DNA of 64,000 bases from Hedera helix (GCA_947179155.2 OX359280.1:40418555-40482554); one strand, 5' to 3'. Counted from the first letter of the stretch, positions 23,675-35,716 are shown. Notes: a model not told the origin generated them from the sequence alone. Translations and numbers: made by a program.

Positions 23675-25212
23675 TGTAGGGTTTCAACACATAAACGCAA
23701 CGGAATTTTAATTTTTTTTTGAAATCCTAAAACAGGATCTATGCAAAAACATATTAATTCAGAGGTTTAGATATATTTTTATCGATTATCCGAGCTTGAA
23801 TGGAGACGATGAAATTCTGGAATGACTTCGAATCTTCAACGCAATCCAACGGAATTTTATCTCTACAGTATCCATACGAGCGCCCCACAAATCGTCCCAC
23901 GATCTGCAACAAAGAGAGTCGCGGTACTAGCCGCCAAGATCTGGATCTGGATTTACTGAGTTTTTCTCTCTAGCCTCTTTCTGAAAGCAGCTATGGTTTA
24001 GGTTTTGATTTTCATGTACTTAAAACAGCTGATATATCATGTATATATAGCAGTTAAAAGAATTAACCAAAACCTAATTAGAAAAATAAAATTCGAATTT
24101 ATATATATTATATTTTAATTAAGTCTTACTTAATTAATATACATATATACAAATCATCCTATTAATTTAAATTCGTAATTAAAATACTATTAATCATATT
24201 GACATATTTAAATCCTAACAATTTAAATTAATTCCCTTTTAATTACGTTCTAAGTGTGTGACCCTATATGTTATTATTATATTGACAATAATTTTAAAAT
24301 CATATTATAAAATTATAAACAGTGAGTGACATCTAGTAATGCATCACTGCTACCCAAATAATAATAAGATTGGTGATTCGATGCAACCTTTTCGTGACCA
24401 ATGTTTCAATGTAATTTAATCCTTTTAACTTTGACATCTTAGATTAAACTCGAGGCATGGAATGTGTTATACTCTTCATAATTTAATCTGAGTTTTCTTG
24501 ATTAATGAGTAGACTATATGAAACAAATCACTATTTGAGCATGATCATGCATTTCATAGTCCTACTCAATCAAGAGGCATATGAATATCACCCCTAATAT
24601 ATAGAAGGGTTAAATTCTATCTAGATCACTCATATTCCTCACACGATTCATGATGTACCCAATAATCACCTTTATTGTCCACGCTATTAAAGGTAATTTT
24701 TGATGATATCAAAGTACATAAATTATCGTGTAATAATATAGTGATTTCAGGTCGAAGGATCATTACGTCATTGTCACTATGAGAATTTCTTATAACACTT
24801 TGCATAATGTTCCACGTAGAATTCTCATGGTGGGTCTGTCCAGTACATTGTTCTCTAACATGTACCTATGCATTGACTAAATATCTCATATATTTATGAC
24901 CAATGAGATTTGACCATCAGTCAATATACATACTAGTCTTAATGCATCATTGTTGTCCCATTAACAATGATACTCGACTAAGGACATTTAAGAGCAATGA
25001 TACTAATTATAATTATATAATCTCATGTTCAAGTCACATACTTGAAGCTATATAATTCGTATCACTATTCTAAGGACTTTTATTATACTAACATTTATAT
25101 AACGCAGTAAATAAAATCAGAATAAAATAATTCATTTATTCAATCAAATATAATATAAAAAATGTTAAGCAATTACATTAAATAATTGGCCACTAGGACA
25201 TGAACTATAACA
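23675..25212 (-). mobile_element. Solo LTR with perfect target duplication
   Basis: The sequence starts TGTAGGGTTTCAACA and ends ...CTATAACA on the plus strand, so it has TG/CA ends. It is flanked by a perfect 5-bp duplication TCTCT (23670-23674 and 25213-25217). On the minus strand it begins TGTTATAGTTCATGTCCTA and its 3' part carries a short GC-richer transcribed-leader-like segment (about 23990-23870). No internal region or second LTR is present, as expected after LTR-LTR recombination. The text resembles Ty1/copia-type plant LTRs, but that assignment is from memory of the style. Confidence 0.83.
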
Positions 25213-25217
25213 TCTCT

Positions 25218-25756
25218 CTCACATGAATGTGAGACCCGTAAGAAAAATATCATTTTATTATATGAAAATATCAATTCCCTATATTTACACTGAACATTCT
25301 GACATAATTTAACCAAGTGTCTTGCTATATATAACGACAAATTTATGTTAATTGTAAATATCAACGTATGTAAATACATAGGATATAAATAAATTAACAA
25401 TAATCTTACCCTAATTTATTTTATTTTACTGCTTATAGTTATATATTAGTCACAATTCAATTTTCCCATAGATTTGTTAACATATAAATCATTTTTCCTT
25501 AAGCTTGTTAACAACTTAGTTTTATGTGCTTCTTTTTTCAGTGATTAAATTTTAATATAAAAAATAACATCCAACATAATATGTCTAAACAGTAGTGCCT
25601 TGTATGAATCATAATATTCATCACAATTTTTTGTTCTATAAAAGAGATAAAACTCTTACTTTCACGAGATGGAGATTATCCCTTTGAAGTTAGAGAGTTT
25701 GAAATCATTTTGAGCTCATAGGCACAATATTTTTTCGTCAAAAGTTTCCAACTACT
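25218..25756. other. AT-rich spacer downstream of the glycosyltransferase relic
   Basis: No gene, repeat or terminal structure was recognised. Confidence 0.5.
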
Positions 25757-27015
25757 GGTGCTTCATACTCTTCCGGCAATTTTTCTTCAGCTCCTACACT
25801 ACTCCATCTATCTCCTCCTCTCCTTTCATTCTCATTTTCTCACTCACTTTTTTCACCCTCCTCCTTAAATCCTCACCACTTTTCTCTACTACCACATCCT
25901 TTATTACTCTTGCCACCTCTCCTCTTCCAAATTCCAAATTTCCATCTTTCAGAACCTCCAAACAAACCCCAACCTCCACAGCCAACCGAGCATTCAAAGG
26001 CTGATCATTATGCATCGGAATCGCAATAATGGGAACACAAGTATATACTTTCCGACACAGAACTCCATCCACAATCATCCCCCTCCCTTTTACCTTCTCA
26101 ACAAACCCTACCGGCAGTGCCACATCAGCCCTAGTTTTTTCATCCCCCGGAATACCCATAGTCACATTGCTAAGCTCAAGCCCATAAGCCAGCTCTTCCA
26201 TTTCCTTGTTCGACAAGTAACACTCACTCCCAAATGAAACAAATAAAGTTGAGAATCTTTCCTTCTTATTTAGCCACCGAATAATCTCGCTAAACCCTAA
26301 TTCTCCATCATATTCATCTATTTGATCAATACGTGAACCAAGAGGTACAATCTTTTTCCTGCTCAAAACTTGAAGAAAATCAACATATTTTCCATCGATC
26401 TCTTTACACGTTTTAATCAGAACGATGCCACACGATTTCTCAAACCAATTCAATGCTTCTTTTTCATTTTCCATATCAAGAGTCGAAGATTTATTCATCT
26501 TCTTAATCTCAGGATCCCGAAGAAATATTGTTGAATATGGATATGACAATCCACGGTTCTTTACTGACCAATACAAGCAAGATATTGCCGCAGCGCCAGA
26601 ACACTGAAAATGAACCGCAGGAACATTATAGGACAGCACTAGGTTCGGAATCGAAGGCGTAAATATATCGTATATAAGGAGATCAGGTTTAAGATTCTCT
26701 AAAATTTGGGAGAATTATGAGGCGGCCATTTTTAGGGACCTTGAAACGGTTGGAAAGAGATGGGGTGGCAAGCCAATGGCTGTGTGATAATGAGGGCGAA
26801 GATTGGGGAAAATTGGTGAGTGTAATTCTATCGGTTTTCTGTTGTGATTGGAATTTATGAGTTTTTTGTTGATGGAAATGAGATTGATGGGAATGGAGCA
26901 AAAGTAAATGTAGAAGTTTCTTGTGGAGAGTTTCTTGGCTAATTCTAAGTAGGGTGAAATGCGACCATGACCATGGGAACATTAGAACAATTAAACTAGT
27001 TTTTTGAGTTTCCAT
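25757..27015 (-). pseudogene. UDP-glycosyltransferase pseudogene (UGT94/UGT91-like)
   Basis: Family 1 plant glycosyltransferases move a sugar from a UDP-sugar to small molecules in the cytosol. The start MetGluThrGlnLys at 27015, then SLIVLMFPW, is the usual N-terminus. A deletion near 26970 shifts the frame, so the expected histidine-containing segment and helix continue in another frame. An in-frame TAA at 26715-26717 follows, then a readable core: LKPDLLIYD, VPAVHFQCSGAAA, LFVSFGSECYLSNKEM. The donor-binding PSPG box is largely gone near 26055-26070: the text jumps from GRGMIVDG to VPIIAIPMHNDQPLNARL, so the conserved Trp start and the His-Cys-Gly-Trp core (about 30 codons) are missing, though the final Asp-Gln remains. 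A TAG at 25794-25796 cuts the C-terminus, and family-like sequence continues for about 12 codons. The style suits flavonoid or glycoside sugar-chain-extending enzymes (UGT91/94/79). Four independent lesions make it non-functional. Confidence 0.88.
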
Positions 27016-27650
27016 TGTGTGTGTTTGCGTGGAAGATATTGAGAGGGAGAGGGTTGGAACTTTTTAAGCGATGAGGAGTATTTATAGAACATTAATGAAA
27101 CTCCTAAACTAATCTCGGCTGTTGACTACGTGCGTACTTGTGTCCAAGAGGATTTGAATTCGGTGAAGTTGACACTTATCTAAATTTTTGTGACGTTTGT
27201 AACAAATAGTTATATTATTTTGGTATTAAAGGCTATCAAAGGTTTAGAAAAATGTAACTGTCATACAAAAACGCAACTTTTTACTTTATATTCATAATAA
27301 CTAACAAAGTATCAATTTCATAGAATCCATATTCGTCTAAGAGATAAAGACAGATGAAGAGCAAACAACTTTGAGGTGATGAGGTGTTAATTAGTTGAAA
27401 AATATAGTCACGGTAAATAGTAGACGTAATGGCATATGTCACAAATTTTGTCCCCTACATAGTCCATATTGGTAGGCTAATGCTATCAATTCAAGTCAGC
27501 ATGACCCTCTGTGCTGATGGGCAGCCTTGTATGGGCTGCCTTTGTGTAGGCTTTGTGCCTACTTAGTGGACCAAATCTTGTATCCCGATCTATATTATGT
27601 TACTGTATAAAGATTGTGTATATATAATAATATAAAGGTGCTTTACAGAA
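27016..27650. other. Former upstream region of the glycosyltransferase relic
   Basis: A TATA-like CTATAAATACTCCTC (minus strand) lies at about 27089-27075, some 65 bases upstream of the old start codon. No other feature was recognised. Confidence 0.45.
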
Positions 27651-27896
27651 ATATACAACAATTATAAAATAATTACATTATTAGTACATTCACAAAATAA
27701 TTACAAAAAGAGTGCAACAAATTCAAACCATTCAATTTCACATTAATAAGGAAACCTAAAATCAAGAACAAATAACCACCATAATTAATAATTCAAATTC
27801 AAATCTTTGAGGTCTAACAACAGAAACAAATCCATAATTCAAAATTCAAATCAAAAGGAACGAAAAACAAAAAAAAGAAATCATTTGTTCACATTC

Positions 27897-28070
27897 ATGG
27901 CGGCGTCAGCCGTCATAACCATCGCCGAAGCTCGCCTCTCCGGCATTCTAAAATATAGATTCAAACGCAAGAGAGAGGATATGGATGAAACATAGAAGGA
28001 TGAAAACGGTGGTAACAAGAAGCAAAAAGTCGTCGAAAAGTCTGTGAAGAGCAAAAACCGAAGTTACTAC
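27897..28070 (+). other. Gene-fragment-like GC-richer segment
   Basis: From the ATG at 27897 the frame reads MAASAVITIAEARLSGILK and stops at 27995. The composition (GCGGCG, CTCGCCTCTCCGG) differs sharply from the AT-rich surroundings, and basic Lys/Arg codons follow. It could be a captured 5' exon of a host gene. The donor gene was not recognised. Confidence 0.35.
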
Positions 28071-28745
28071 ACAATCATAAATGGTTACCTTTGTATGAAG
28101 GTTTAGTTACCAACTGGAATATAAAAAAAATGGTTACTGTATTGAATTTTTTTTATGACTATTTGGTTACACACAAAAACTAAAATGGTTACCTTTGTAT
28201 GAAGGTTTGGTTACCAACTGTAATATAAAAAAAAATGTTTACTGTATTGAATTTTATTTATCACTATTTGGTTACACACAAAAACTAAATTGGTTACCTT
28301 CATATGAAGGTTTGGTTACCAACTGGAATATAAAAAAAATGGTTACTGTATTAAAAAAAAAATTATGACTATTTGGTTACACACAAAAACTTAATTTGTT
28401 ACCCTTGTATGAAGGTTTGGTTACAACCTGAAATATAAAAAAAATTGTTACTGTATCGGAATTTTTTTATGACTATTTGGTTACACACAAAAAACTAAAA
28501 TGGTTACCTTTGTATGAAGGTTTGGTTACTAACTGGAATATAAAAAAAATTGTTACTGTATTAAAAAAAAAATTATGACTATTTGGTTACACACAAAAAC
28601 TGAATTTGTTAACTTTGTATGAATGTTTGGTTACCAACTAGAATATAAAAAAAATGGCTACAGTTTAATTTTTTTTTATGACTATTTAGTTACACACAAA
28701 AAATAAAATGGTTACCTTTATATGCAGATTTGGCTACCACCTGCA
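28063..28745 (+). repeat. 117-bp tandem array with GGTTACC motifs
   Basis: About six head-to-tail units contain, in order, 'ggttacctttgtatgaaggt', 'ttggttaccaactggaatat', 'ggttactgtatt' and 'ctatttggttacacacaaaa'. The units differ mainly in poly-A and poly-T lengths. Related words are at 1-245. Confidence 0.92.
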
Positions 28746-28795
28746 CCATATTCTAAATAATTTTATCTTTAAAACCCCAAAAGCTTAAAAAAGTT

Positions 28796-29010
28796 ATGAG
28801 AGAGAGGATGGTGGTGTTGGAGGATGCAGGGGAGGGGGAGAGGAGGCATGCGGGTAAGGGAGGAGGGAGGGGGAGGGGGAAGGCGAGACCGGTGGTTTGG
28901 AATAGGGTGGAGGAAGGAGGGAGAAATCGGGAGGAGGATGCAGGGGAGGAGGGGGAGAGGAGGGAGCAGGGGGAAGGAGGAGAGCGAAGCAGGAGGCGGG
29001 AGGAGAAATG
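28796..29010 (+). repeat. G-rich polypurine tract
   Basis: For about 215 bases the plus strand is almost all A and G, with many GGAGG/GGGGGAGAGG blocks, in an otherwise AT-rich region. It could form triplex or G-quadruplex structures. The open frames across it are compositional. Confidence 0.85.
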
Positions 29011-29135
29011 AAACTAATCTGTAATTATAACTTATTTGTAAATTAAATATTGAAAATGCACTAATTTTATAAATATTTTATGTATGCATTTATATTGTAA
29101 CATTTTTTAAAAATATACTAGTAAATGTAATTCTC

Positions 29136-29590
29136 CCATAATATAATGTCCTTAATTAGGAATATACGACAATTATACAAAAGTGAAAGAAAATGACAAA
29201 AAATTTGATAGTGTTCAATTTAGTGTAAATTATAAACAGTATATTATGAGTTGATAATTAACAAATATGAGCAAATTATACATGATAAGATAGAGAATGA
29301 GGCGGGAGGTGCGAAAGAAGAGTTGGCCTCACAAGAGAAAGTTCATAAATTAAAAGACTTAAATTGTTGAGTTGGCCTCACAGAATGTCTTTTTCCCACA
29401 TGAGTGTAAAATAAAAATAAAAATTTCCAAAATCATATACTCATGCAAGCTCTTTTGCTTAATTATCTCTATTACTTAATTATTTTGTTCTTTGACTCCA
29501 TCCCTGGCACAAAAAGTGCATGATACAAAGAGGTAGAGTACTACGCATTCAAAAGCGCATGCAACCTTCACATTAGGAACCCTTCATAAA
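29136..29590. other. Spacer left of the Mutator-like element
   Basis: No gene was recognised. A 26-bp word starting 'attaaaagacttaaattgtt' at 29349-29374 is repeated exactly inside the neighbouring transposon at about 29796-29821. Confidence 0.5.
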
Positions 29591-29930
29591 TAAACAGGTT
29601 AAATGCACTTTTTCCTACTATTCTCGATCTCAGTTTTTATATATATCATTGGACTAAAAATTTTAACTGTCAACTCATTTAATTACACGTTATTTACAAA
29701 AAGTGATAGAGCTGTCTGTGTCCGCTAACCATTTAACAGAAAAATAATGTGGCAATATGTGGCAGTATATTACATTACTTTGTAGATTAAATACATAATT
29801 AAAAGACTTAAATTGTTGAGTTGTATAAAAATTCCCAAATCAGTCTCATTCCCAAATCGATTCCAAATTGGTTCCTCATCAATCACCGAGAGCGACAAAA
29901 AAAGAGAAGGCAATTAACAAAGGAACTAAC

Positions 29931-30574
29931 ATGAGTAGCTCCAGTGAAATTAGCATCACAAATCACGTCGATGATTGGGAGATGCCCAGAAGTCAGGTGA
30001 CATGCTGATGTGGTTTAGTCACGCTGAAGTGGGTAGCATAGAAAGAAGGAACTGTTGATCATGGAAGAAGGCTCATCGGTTGTTCTCGTTTCAACGTGTA
30101 TGTCCTAATTTCTTTATTCTTTCTTCTAATTTCTTCTTATAGTGATGCTTTATTTTGGGTTTTAAGTTTTGCCCTAACTTTTCCCTTTTCTTTTTAGGTT
30201 TTACTAGAATCCCCTTTTTGTTTGCTCTATAATTGTGGATAATTAAATTGGGCTTTTGGTTTTATTATGGATGAGAATAATAATTGGGTTAATTTGTGAC
30301 TGGATAAAAGATTATGTTTTAGGTTTTTTAAACAATGTGATCCACCATTCACAAAAAAGAGTAAGGGAAGTGATGTTGGAATTAAAGCAAAAATTGAAAG
30401 AAACAATGAAAAAGTTGAGAGATTGATGGAAGAAATACAAATTATGGAAGTTAGGAACTAATTGATGGGCAAAGGCGACAAAGAAAATGAAGAAACCAAG
30501 CACGAATATGTATTGGTGATGCAAACACAAGTCCAAATTTTAAAGAAACAAAATTTCAAGCAAAGTTCAATGTA
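29931..30574 (+). pseudogene. GRF-type zinc-finger gene of the MULE, broken
   Basis: Exon 1 from ATG 29931 gives MSSSSEISITNHVDDWEM, then the finger start Cys-stop-Cys-Gly. The TGA at 30006-30008 sits between the two cysteines. A second stop (TAG) follows, then GRRLIGCSRFN, the conserved Gly-Arg-x-x-x-x-Cys part. After an intron with acceptor TTTTAG at 30322, exon 2 reads FFKQCDPPFTKKSKG, the family's closing segment, then a coiled-coil-like tail (KIERNNEKVERLMEEIQIM) with another stop near 30460. GRF zinc fingers bind nucleic acid, and short GRF/coiled-coil proteins are common in plant repeats. Three in-frame stops make this copy dead. Confidence 0.72.
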
Positions 30575-31327
30575 AAAGAAATTATGGATTGCTTTAGTAG
30601 TTTCTTAGATTTTGATTTTCATTGTATTGCAAAATGTGTAGAGATTAATATATTTAAAGGTATTGAATGTTGTTTACCTTTTCCTGTATTGAAAACTATT
30701 TTGGCAAGTATGTATTGAATGCCTATTTGGCTTCATTTGAATGTATTTTTGGCATTTGACACCAATAAATGAATATGCTAGAGTTTATTAATATGGAACT
30801 AAGAAATGAATGCAATAGATAGGAATGACTATGGCACCAACTTACGCACCTAACAAGTTATTAAGAAAAAAAAATCAGCCAAACAACCTAAGTACTGTAA
30901 GAAATTTATGCAACAATGCTTAGTAAATGCATTCACTAACTTATAATACAGAACCAAAATCATCCACTGAAATGCATAATATATTCATATTCCAAAACCA
31001 ACCAAAATGCATAATATATTCATATTAAAAATCATTCAATCATAACCAGATGATGAGTACATATTAAAATAAAGAACCATAAACATGCACTGAAATGCAT
31101 ATTATATTCATATTCCCAAACCATAAACATTCAATCCCAGTTGTACAAAATATTTGTAACCTTGTCCTAATCTAACCACCACAACTTCATAGTTACCCTG
31201 TAATGAACCATCAAAGTACCATAATTAACAATAAAATACTATACATCAGTAATTAAAACTAAGCATAAAAACACATGTAGTTTAAACAATTTCAAAAATA
31301 CTACATTATGACATAATTATAGAAATT

Positions 31328-33378
31328 CTAATTTTTATCTAAGTTTGATCTACCCTTCTTCCTTGGAATTTTATATGGCCTTCGTGTGGATTCTTGGCTT
31401 CCAACAACATCTATCTTCCTTCTACCCCCTTTTGTAGTTTGAATTGAGGAGGAAATTGAGCTGATACTTGGTGTTTGAAATCTCATTCCACTAAGCTGTG
31501 CTTTATTTGGTGGGGTACTAACTGGAGGGGTATTATTGGTTGAAAAAGCACTATTATTCATTATACCTAGAGTTGGCATCTACAAAAGAAAAAAAATTAC
31601 AAATTAACTCAGTTTTTTAAATGATAGTATGGAAAGTAGAGCAATATATGTCTTTAATACTTAGAAAAATAAATGCTTGTGTGGGTCTATCTTTGTTTTT
31701 TTCATTAGAACATCCTACATTTTCTTTGCTTTTTCCTGTGGACTGTAATATATATCATAGTTAATCTTTATCATTTTAACTAAAAATATATATATTAAAT
31801 GTAAGTTCAAGTCAATAAGTGGACACTTACATTTGGTGTTGGAATTTTCACTTAGTTGAACTGCTCTATTTCTATAATTACTACACCAGGCAGTGTAGTA
31901 GGCTCTTCAATTACTAGCTCTCCTATGGGCTCTACATTGAGCTCTGTAACTAGGCATTGGTTCTTTCTATTATTAACCTTTCTCCAAATGCTACAATGCA
32001 TTTTCCATCCTACGCTACTCACTCTCTTCACTTGACCATGATTTTCTCTATCTTTCCAAATATCTTCTCTCATTCTCAGCCTTTATGGTCTGCCTCTTAG
32101 TTTCTTTGGCATTGGTGGAGATCAATCCCATGATGTCACAGTCTATAAATTCCCAAAATGCTTCATCATTTAGCACCTAAGAGTATGACTACAAATCTTG
32201 AGGTAAGTCTCTTTTGTATACTAGTGAGCTATATAGTCTATTGAATTCTGATAAACCGACTGAATTGCTTAGACAACATGACATCATGGGATGCCAGTAA
32301 GTCTCACACTCTACAAGCACGGGTTTTATCTTTAAGATTTGCAGTAAATGCTTTACTTCATTCTTTGATTTGGAATGAGATTTTTTCATCCCAAAATGGG
32401 TGACAATAGGCAGAGGCAATGATGGTTGTATCAAGCTTCTTCTTAATTTATAGATAAATTAGATCCACTAACTTAATCATAGCATCATTTTTCTGATGCA
32501 ATCTAACTATTATTTGATCATGAATTTCTTGAAGTATTTTTAGAACTGACATGTACCTAGGAAATTTGAATTACAAATGTAAGAATATTTCTAACTTGAT
32601 TATTAGAATCTACAGTACAATAATACAATTTAAGTAATAAATTAATAAGAATATACCTAGCTTTGATAATCTAAGCATTGAACCATTCAGGCATATTACT
32701 CTCAACATTATCAACCTTTGAATAAGTGGCAATATATGCTTTAGACCACAACTTTGGATCATGCTCACGAATCTTATCATGTGCAGGACTAGAAAGCCTC
32801 TTAATTTCCCTCATTGCTTTTTTGTGTGGTTGATCATGGGTTATACATGCAGCTTCTCGAAACATTCTCTTTAGTGCTTATTAAGTAAACCTCTTCCTCC
32901 AGTTAGCATAAATGTGTCTAGCACAATTTCTATGCTCAACATGAGGAATAAGTTCACCTATGGCAATCTTTAACCCTTGCACAACATAAAGACAATTAGT
33001 AAAACATATGCAATTAGTTAAACAGAGGCAGTTAGTTATAACAAGTAAAATATACTTTTTGTTGGTCACTGATTATAGTAAATCCACAGCCTTCACTAAG
33101 GTTAAAGGTCATCAGCCAACAAGTCCAAGAACCATCTCCAACTGTCACCATTTTCACTTTTCACAGTAGCTATAGCTATATGAAATATTTGATTATTCCT
33201 ATTCCTTCCCACTGCTAATAATAATTGACCCCCACATACAGTTTCTAAGAAATAGTCATCCAATCCGAGAATTGGCCTACAACCCTCTTTTCATGCTTTC
33301 TTCAAACTGTCATAGTAAACATTAAATCTCTTGAACCTAACCTCATCTTCATGATTAAGACTAGTGGTTTTGATGTTT
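31328..33378 (-). pseudogene. MULE transposase (MURA-like), C-terminal half, broken
   Basis: Minus-strand fragments in order: KEGCRPILGLDDYFLETVCG and GRNRNNQIFHIAIATVKSEN with GDSWRWFLDLLADDL, then FTIISDQQK, which together hold the Asp, Asp and Glu-type acidic positions of the Mutator DDE core; GLKIAIGELIPHVEHRNCARH follows. A short AT-rich block of about 90 bases separates SDQQK and GLKIAI and may be a decayed intron. Stops include a TGA just before KEGCR and two TAA codons after WRKRFT (about 32880). Later parts include KRLSSPAHDKIREHDPKLWS, a degenerate SWIM-like VECETYWHP, and a basic tail at 31328-31579. Several stops are explained by Trp TGG to TAG/TGA changes. Confidence 0.85.
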
Positions 33379-33391
33379 CACTACAAGAAAA

Positions 33392-33770
33392 ACAGCTATT
33401 AGCGACCGCCTTCGGTCGCTAGTCTCAACATAGCGACCGAAATGGGTCGCTAAATGAGGTCGCATAAAATCTGGTCGCTAGAGGGACAATTAGCGACCGA
33501 TAATCGCGACCGGATAAACAGCGACCGACATTAGCGACCGATGGGGTCGCTAGAGCCTAGTCAGCATTATACTGACGTGGCACCACGTCATGCGACCGAT
33601 ATTAGCGACCGAAATTGTTTGCGACGGAAATTGCGACCGATTTTTAGCGACCGCAAAGAATAATAGCGACCGCAACATTTCTGCGACCGTAATCAGCGAC
33701 CGATTTTTTAGCGACGGAAATAACTTTAGCGACTGACGTTTAGCGACCGAATTCGGTCGCAGATGATAAT
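33392..33770. repeat. Left subterminal repeats of the CACTA element
   Basis: More than 20 copies of GCGACCG and its complement CGGTCGC, mostly within TAGCGACCGA or TTCGGTCGCTA, occur in both orientations. In En/Spm such subterminal motifs are bound by the accessory protein TNPA. They are CpG-rich in an AT-rich region, so likely methylation targets. Confidence 0.9.
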
Positions 33771-34018
33771 AAATAAATAAATCTTTTTTTCTGATTTTCT
33801 GATTTCCCTAATTTTTATAACTTGTATTAAAATCCCAACACACAGCACAATAAGATTTTATCTAGATCTCCAAGCAAATACTAAATTCATTCCAAATAAT
33901 GACATAAAATCAACATCCATTAATCTAAATACATATATATACAATAAATCCCAAAATTACAATAATAGTTTCGATCGTGCATGTGATATAACATAAAATA
34001 AGCACAAAAGGGAATGCA

Positions 34019-35572
34019 TCATCGAGATATAAGGTTGCTACGTACGTTCTTGAAAAAAAAAAAAAAACATGTTTGAAACATCTCTCTATATATATAGTAC
34101 TTTTGAGTGATTAATTTAATTGTAGCAATTGATAAGATTACCTCGTCATGCGAAGCCTCCTCCCGGTCTGTCTGGCTTGCTGCTGTCGCCACTGCATTAG
34201 ATAAGGACTCAGGACTCAGCGCCTTAAGATGATCTTGCAGTTCACGCAGGAGGGCAGGATCTCTACATATGGCTCGAACACACTCCGCAGCATTATGTGT
34301 CGTCGGATTGTATGATGTTTGCGTAGAGTGGCTACCCGAGCTGCCAGAAGGACTAATAATCGGCCGTCTTCGCTGTCCTTGGCCCTTGACAAAATTCTTC
34401 TTTACAATTGACGCCCTTTCCCATAATTCTTGATCAATTGACGGACGAGGACTGCCAGGGGGATACCGCTCGTCCATTAATTGACTATAAGTGTCCTGTA
34501 ATAAAGTTATACATTGATTAGTTACAAGTAAATAATCAACATTAATAATAACATCAAAGAATTATAAACATATAACGTAGATAAAAACATACCCGTATCC
34601 GCAAAGCATCAGGCAGACCATCACGGGTCGCCACATACACATCCAACCAATTTACAGTTTGGCTTTCGGATTCACAAGACTACAAATATGACAAATGTAT
34701 AAATATATGTTTATATAATGCAAATGCATACTAATAAAATAAATATATGACTGTAAACATAAATAAACTACTATATAAAAAACTTCGTACCTTTTGAGCG
34801 AAATGTTCCGCCTGCGATATACTACCGCCTTTATATGTACCCTTTGGCTTTTCCCCTTCAAGTACACTAGCGGATCTGTTCGTGGCAGCAGTCCTACATT
34901 TCCTTGCCCATTCCTCACTCCGCCACTGCTGGCACATCTCAGCCCAGATATCGTGTGAGCACCACCACGAGGCATACTCATACATATACTCCTCAGCATG
35001 GTCATGATGGTCTATGCCAGCATTGTGGAGTGCCTTTTCCCGCTCCTTCTTTATATTGTCTTTTGTTCGAACAGCACACTTTTGCCAGAACAGTGTCTGT
35101 ATAACACTATTCTGTGCCTCGTCGCATTTGTATCTTTTCTGAAATTAAAATACAATAATAACATTAAAATAGTTCTATTATAATCTGATAATAGTAAATA
35201 TTAGGTGAATAGAATATCTGTAACGCCAGAAAAAATACCTGAAACTCCTGCCAACATGCCTCCTTGTGGGCAAGCGGTGTGTTGGCCCACGTAACAGCTG
35301 GGGTAGGCCAGTTTTGCAGGCAAAGTTGTGCAATACATTTAACAACCCTAATATCTGCAAAATCGCTGAAATATACAATAATTTATATTAATATATATAC
35401 AACAATAATACTTTTTTATTATACTACTATATGGTTAATTAATAGCTTACGTGCTGTCTGGATCAGGGCGAATCTGCAATGGAATGCGGTCATCTAGATT
35501 ATCTGGGGCCTTGGGGATCTGATTTGGACCCCGACCCAAACCGCGTTTTCTAGGCGGTGCTGAAGATGACAT
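34019..35572 (-). CDS. En/Spm-type accessory transposase (Transposase_24/Ptta-like), intact
   Basis: Six exons join into an uninterrupted 355-residue frame: 35572-35451, 35365-35239, 35138-34791, 34679-34593, 34495-34142, 34048-34019. Every intron has GT and AG ends and phases agree. The start is MSSSAPPRKRGLGRGPN. Exon 3 holds the conserved core WAEMCQQWRSEEW, then NRSAS and GGSISQAEHFAQK, typical of the plant Ptta/En/Spm family. Exon 5 has KNFVKGQGQRRRP, the usual basic Gly motif, then a Ser/Thr-rich stretch. By analogy with TNPA/TNP1 it should bind the subterminal repeats in the nucleus and help the transposase pair the ends. It lies 145 bases downstream of the TNP2 gene on the same strand. 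The absence of stops contrasts with its neighbour. Confidence 0.82.
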
Positions 35573-35716
35573 CTATTTAAAAAAATGACATATTAAATGT
35601 AAATGATTATAACACGTGTGCAATGGTTTATGACATGTGTGCAATGACAATATATAAAACATGGCTGCAATTATTAATGACAAGTGTATATAAAACATGT
35701 ATATTAAACATACATT

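Larger units (their letters stand above)
27655..29135. mobile_element. Candidate non-autonomous (Pack-MULE-like) element with tandem repeats
   Basis: The ends look inverted: 'aattacattattagtac...gtgcaacaaattcaa' at about 27672-27726 against the complement of 29040-29125 ('aattacatttactagta...agtgcattttcaa'). ATAATATAA occurs near both edges (about 27624 and 29137), possibly a 9-bp duplication. Inside are a GC-richer gene-like piece, a 117-bp array and a polypurine tract. No transposase. The Mutator assignment is inference. Confidence 0.45.

Noticed and set aside
28796..29011. Arg/Gly/Glu-rich open frame
   Set aside because: The frame results from a purine-only tract, is open in two registers and has no domain.
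32881..33069. 62-codon frame as a separate small protein
   Set aside because: Its second half is MULE transposase (GLKIAIGELIPH) and its first half is the intron-like AT-rich block.
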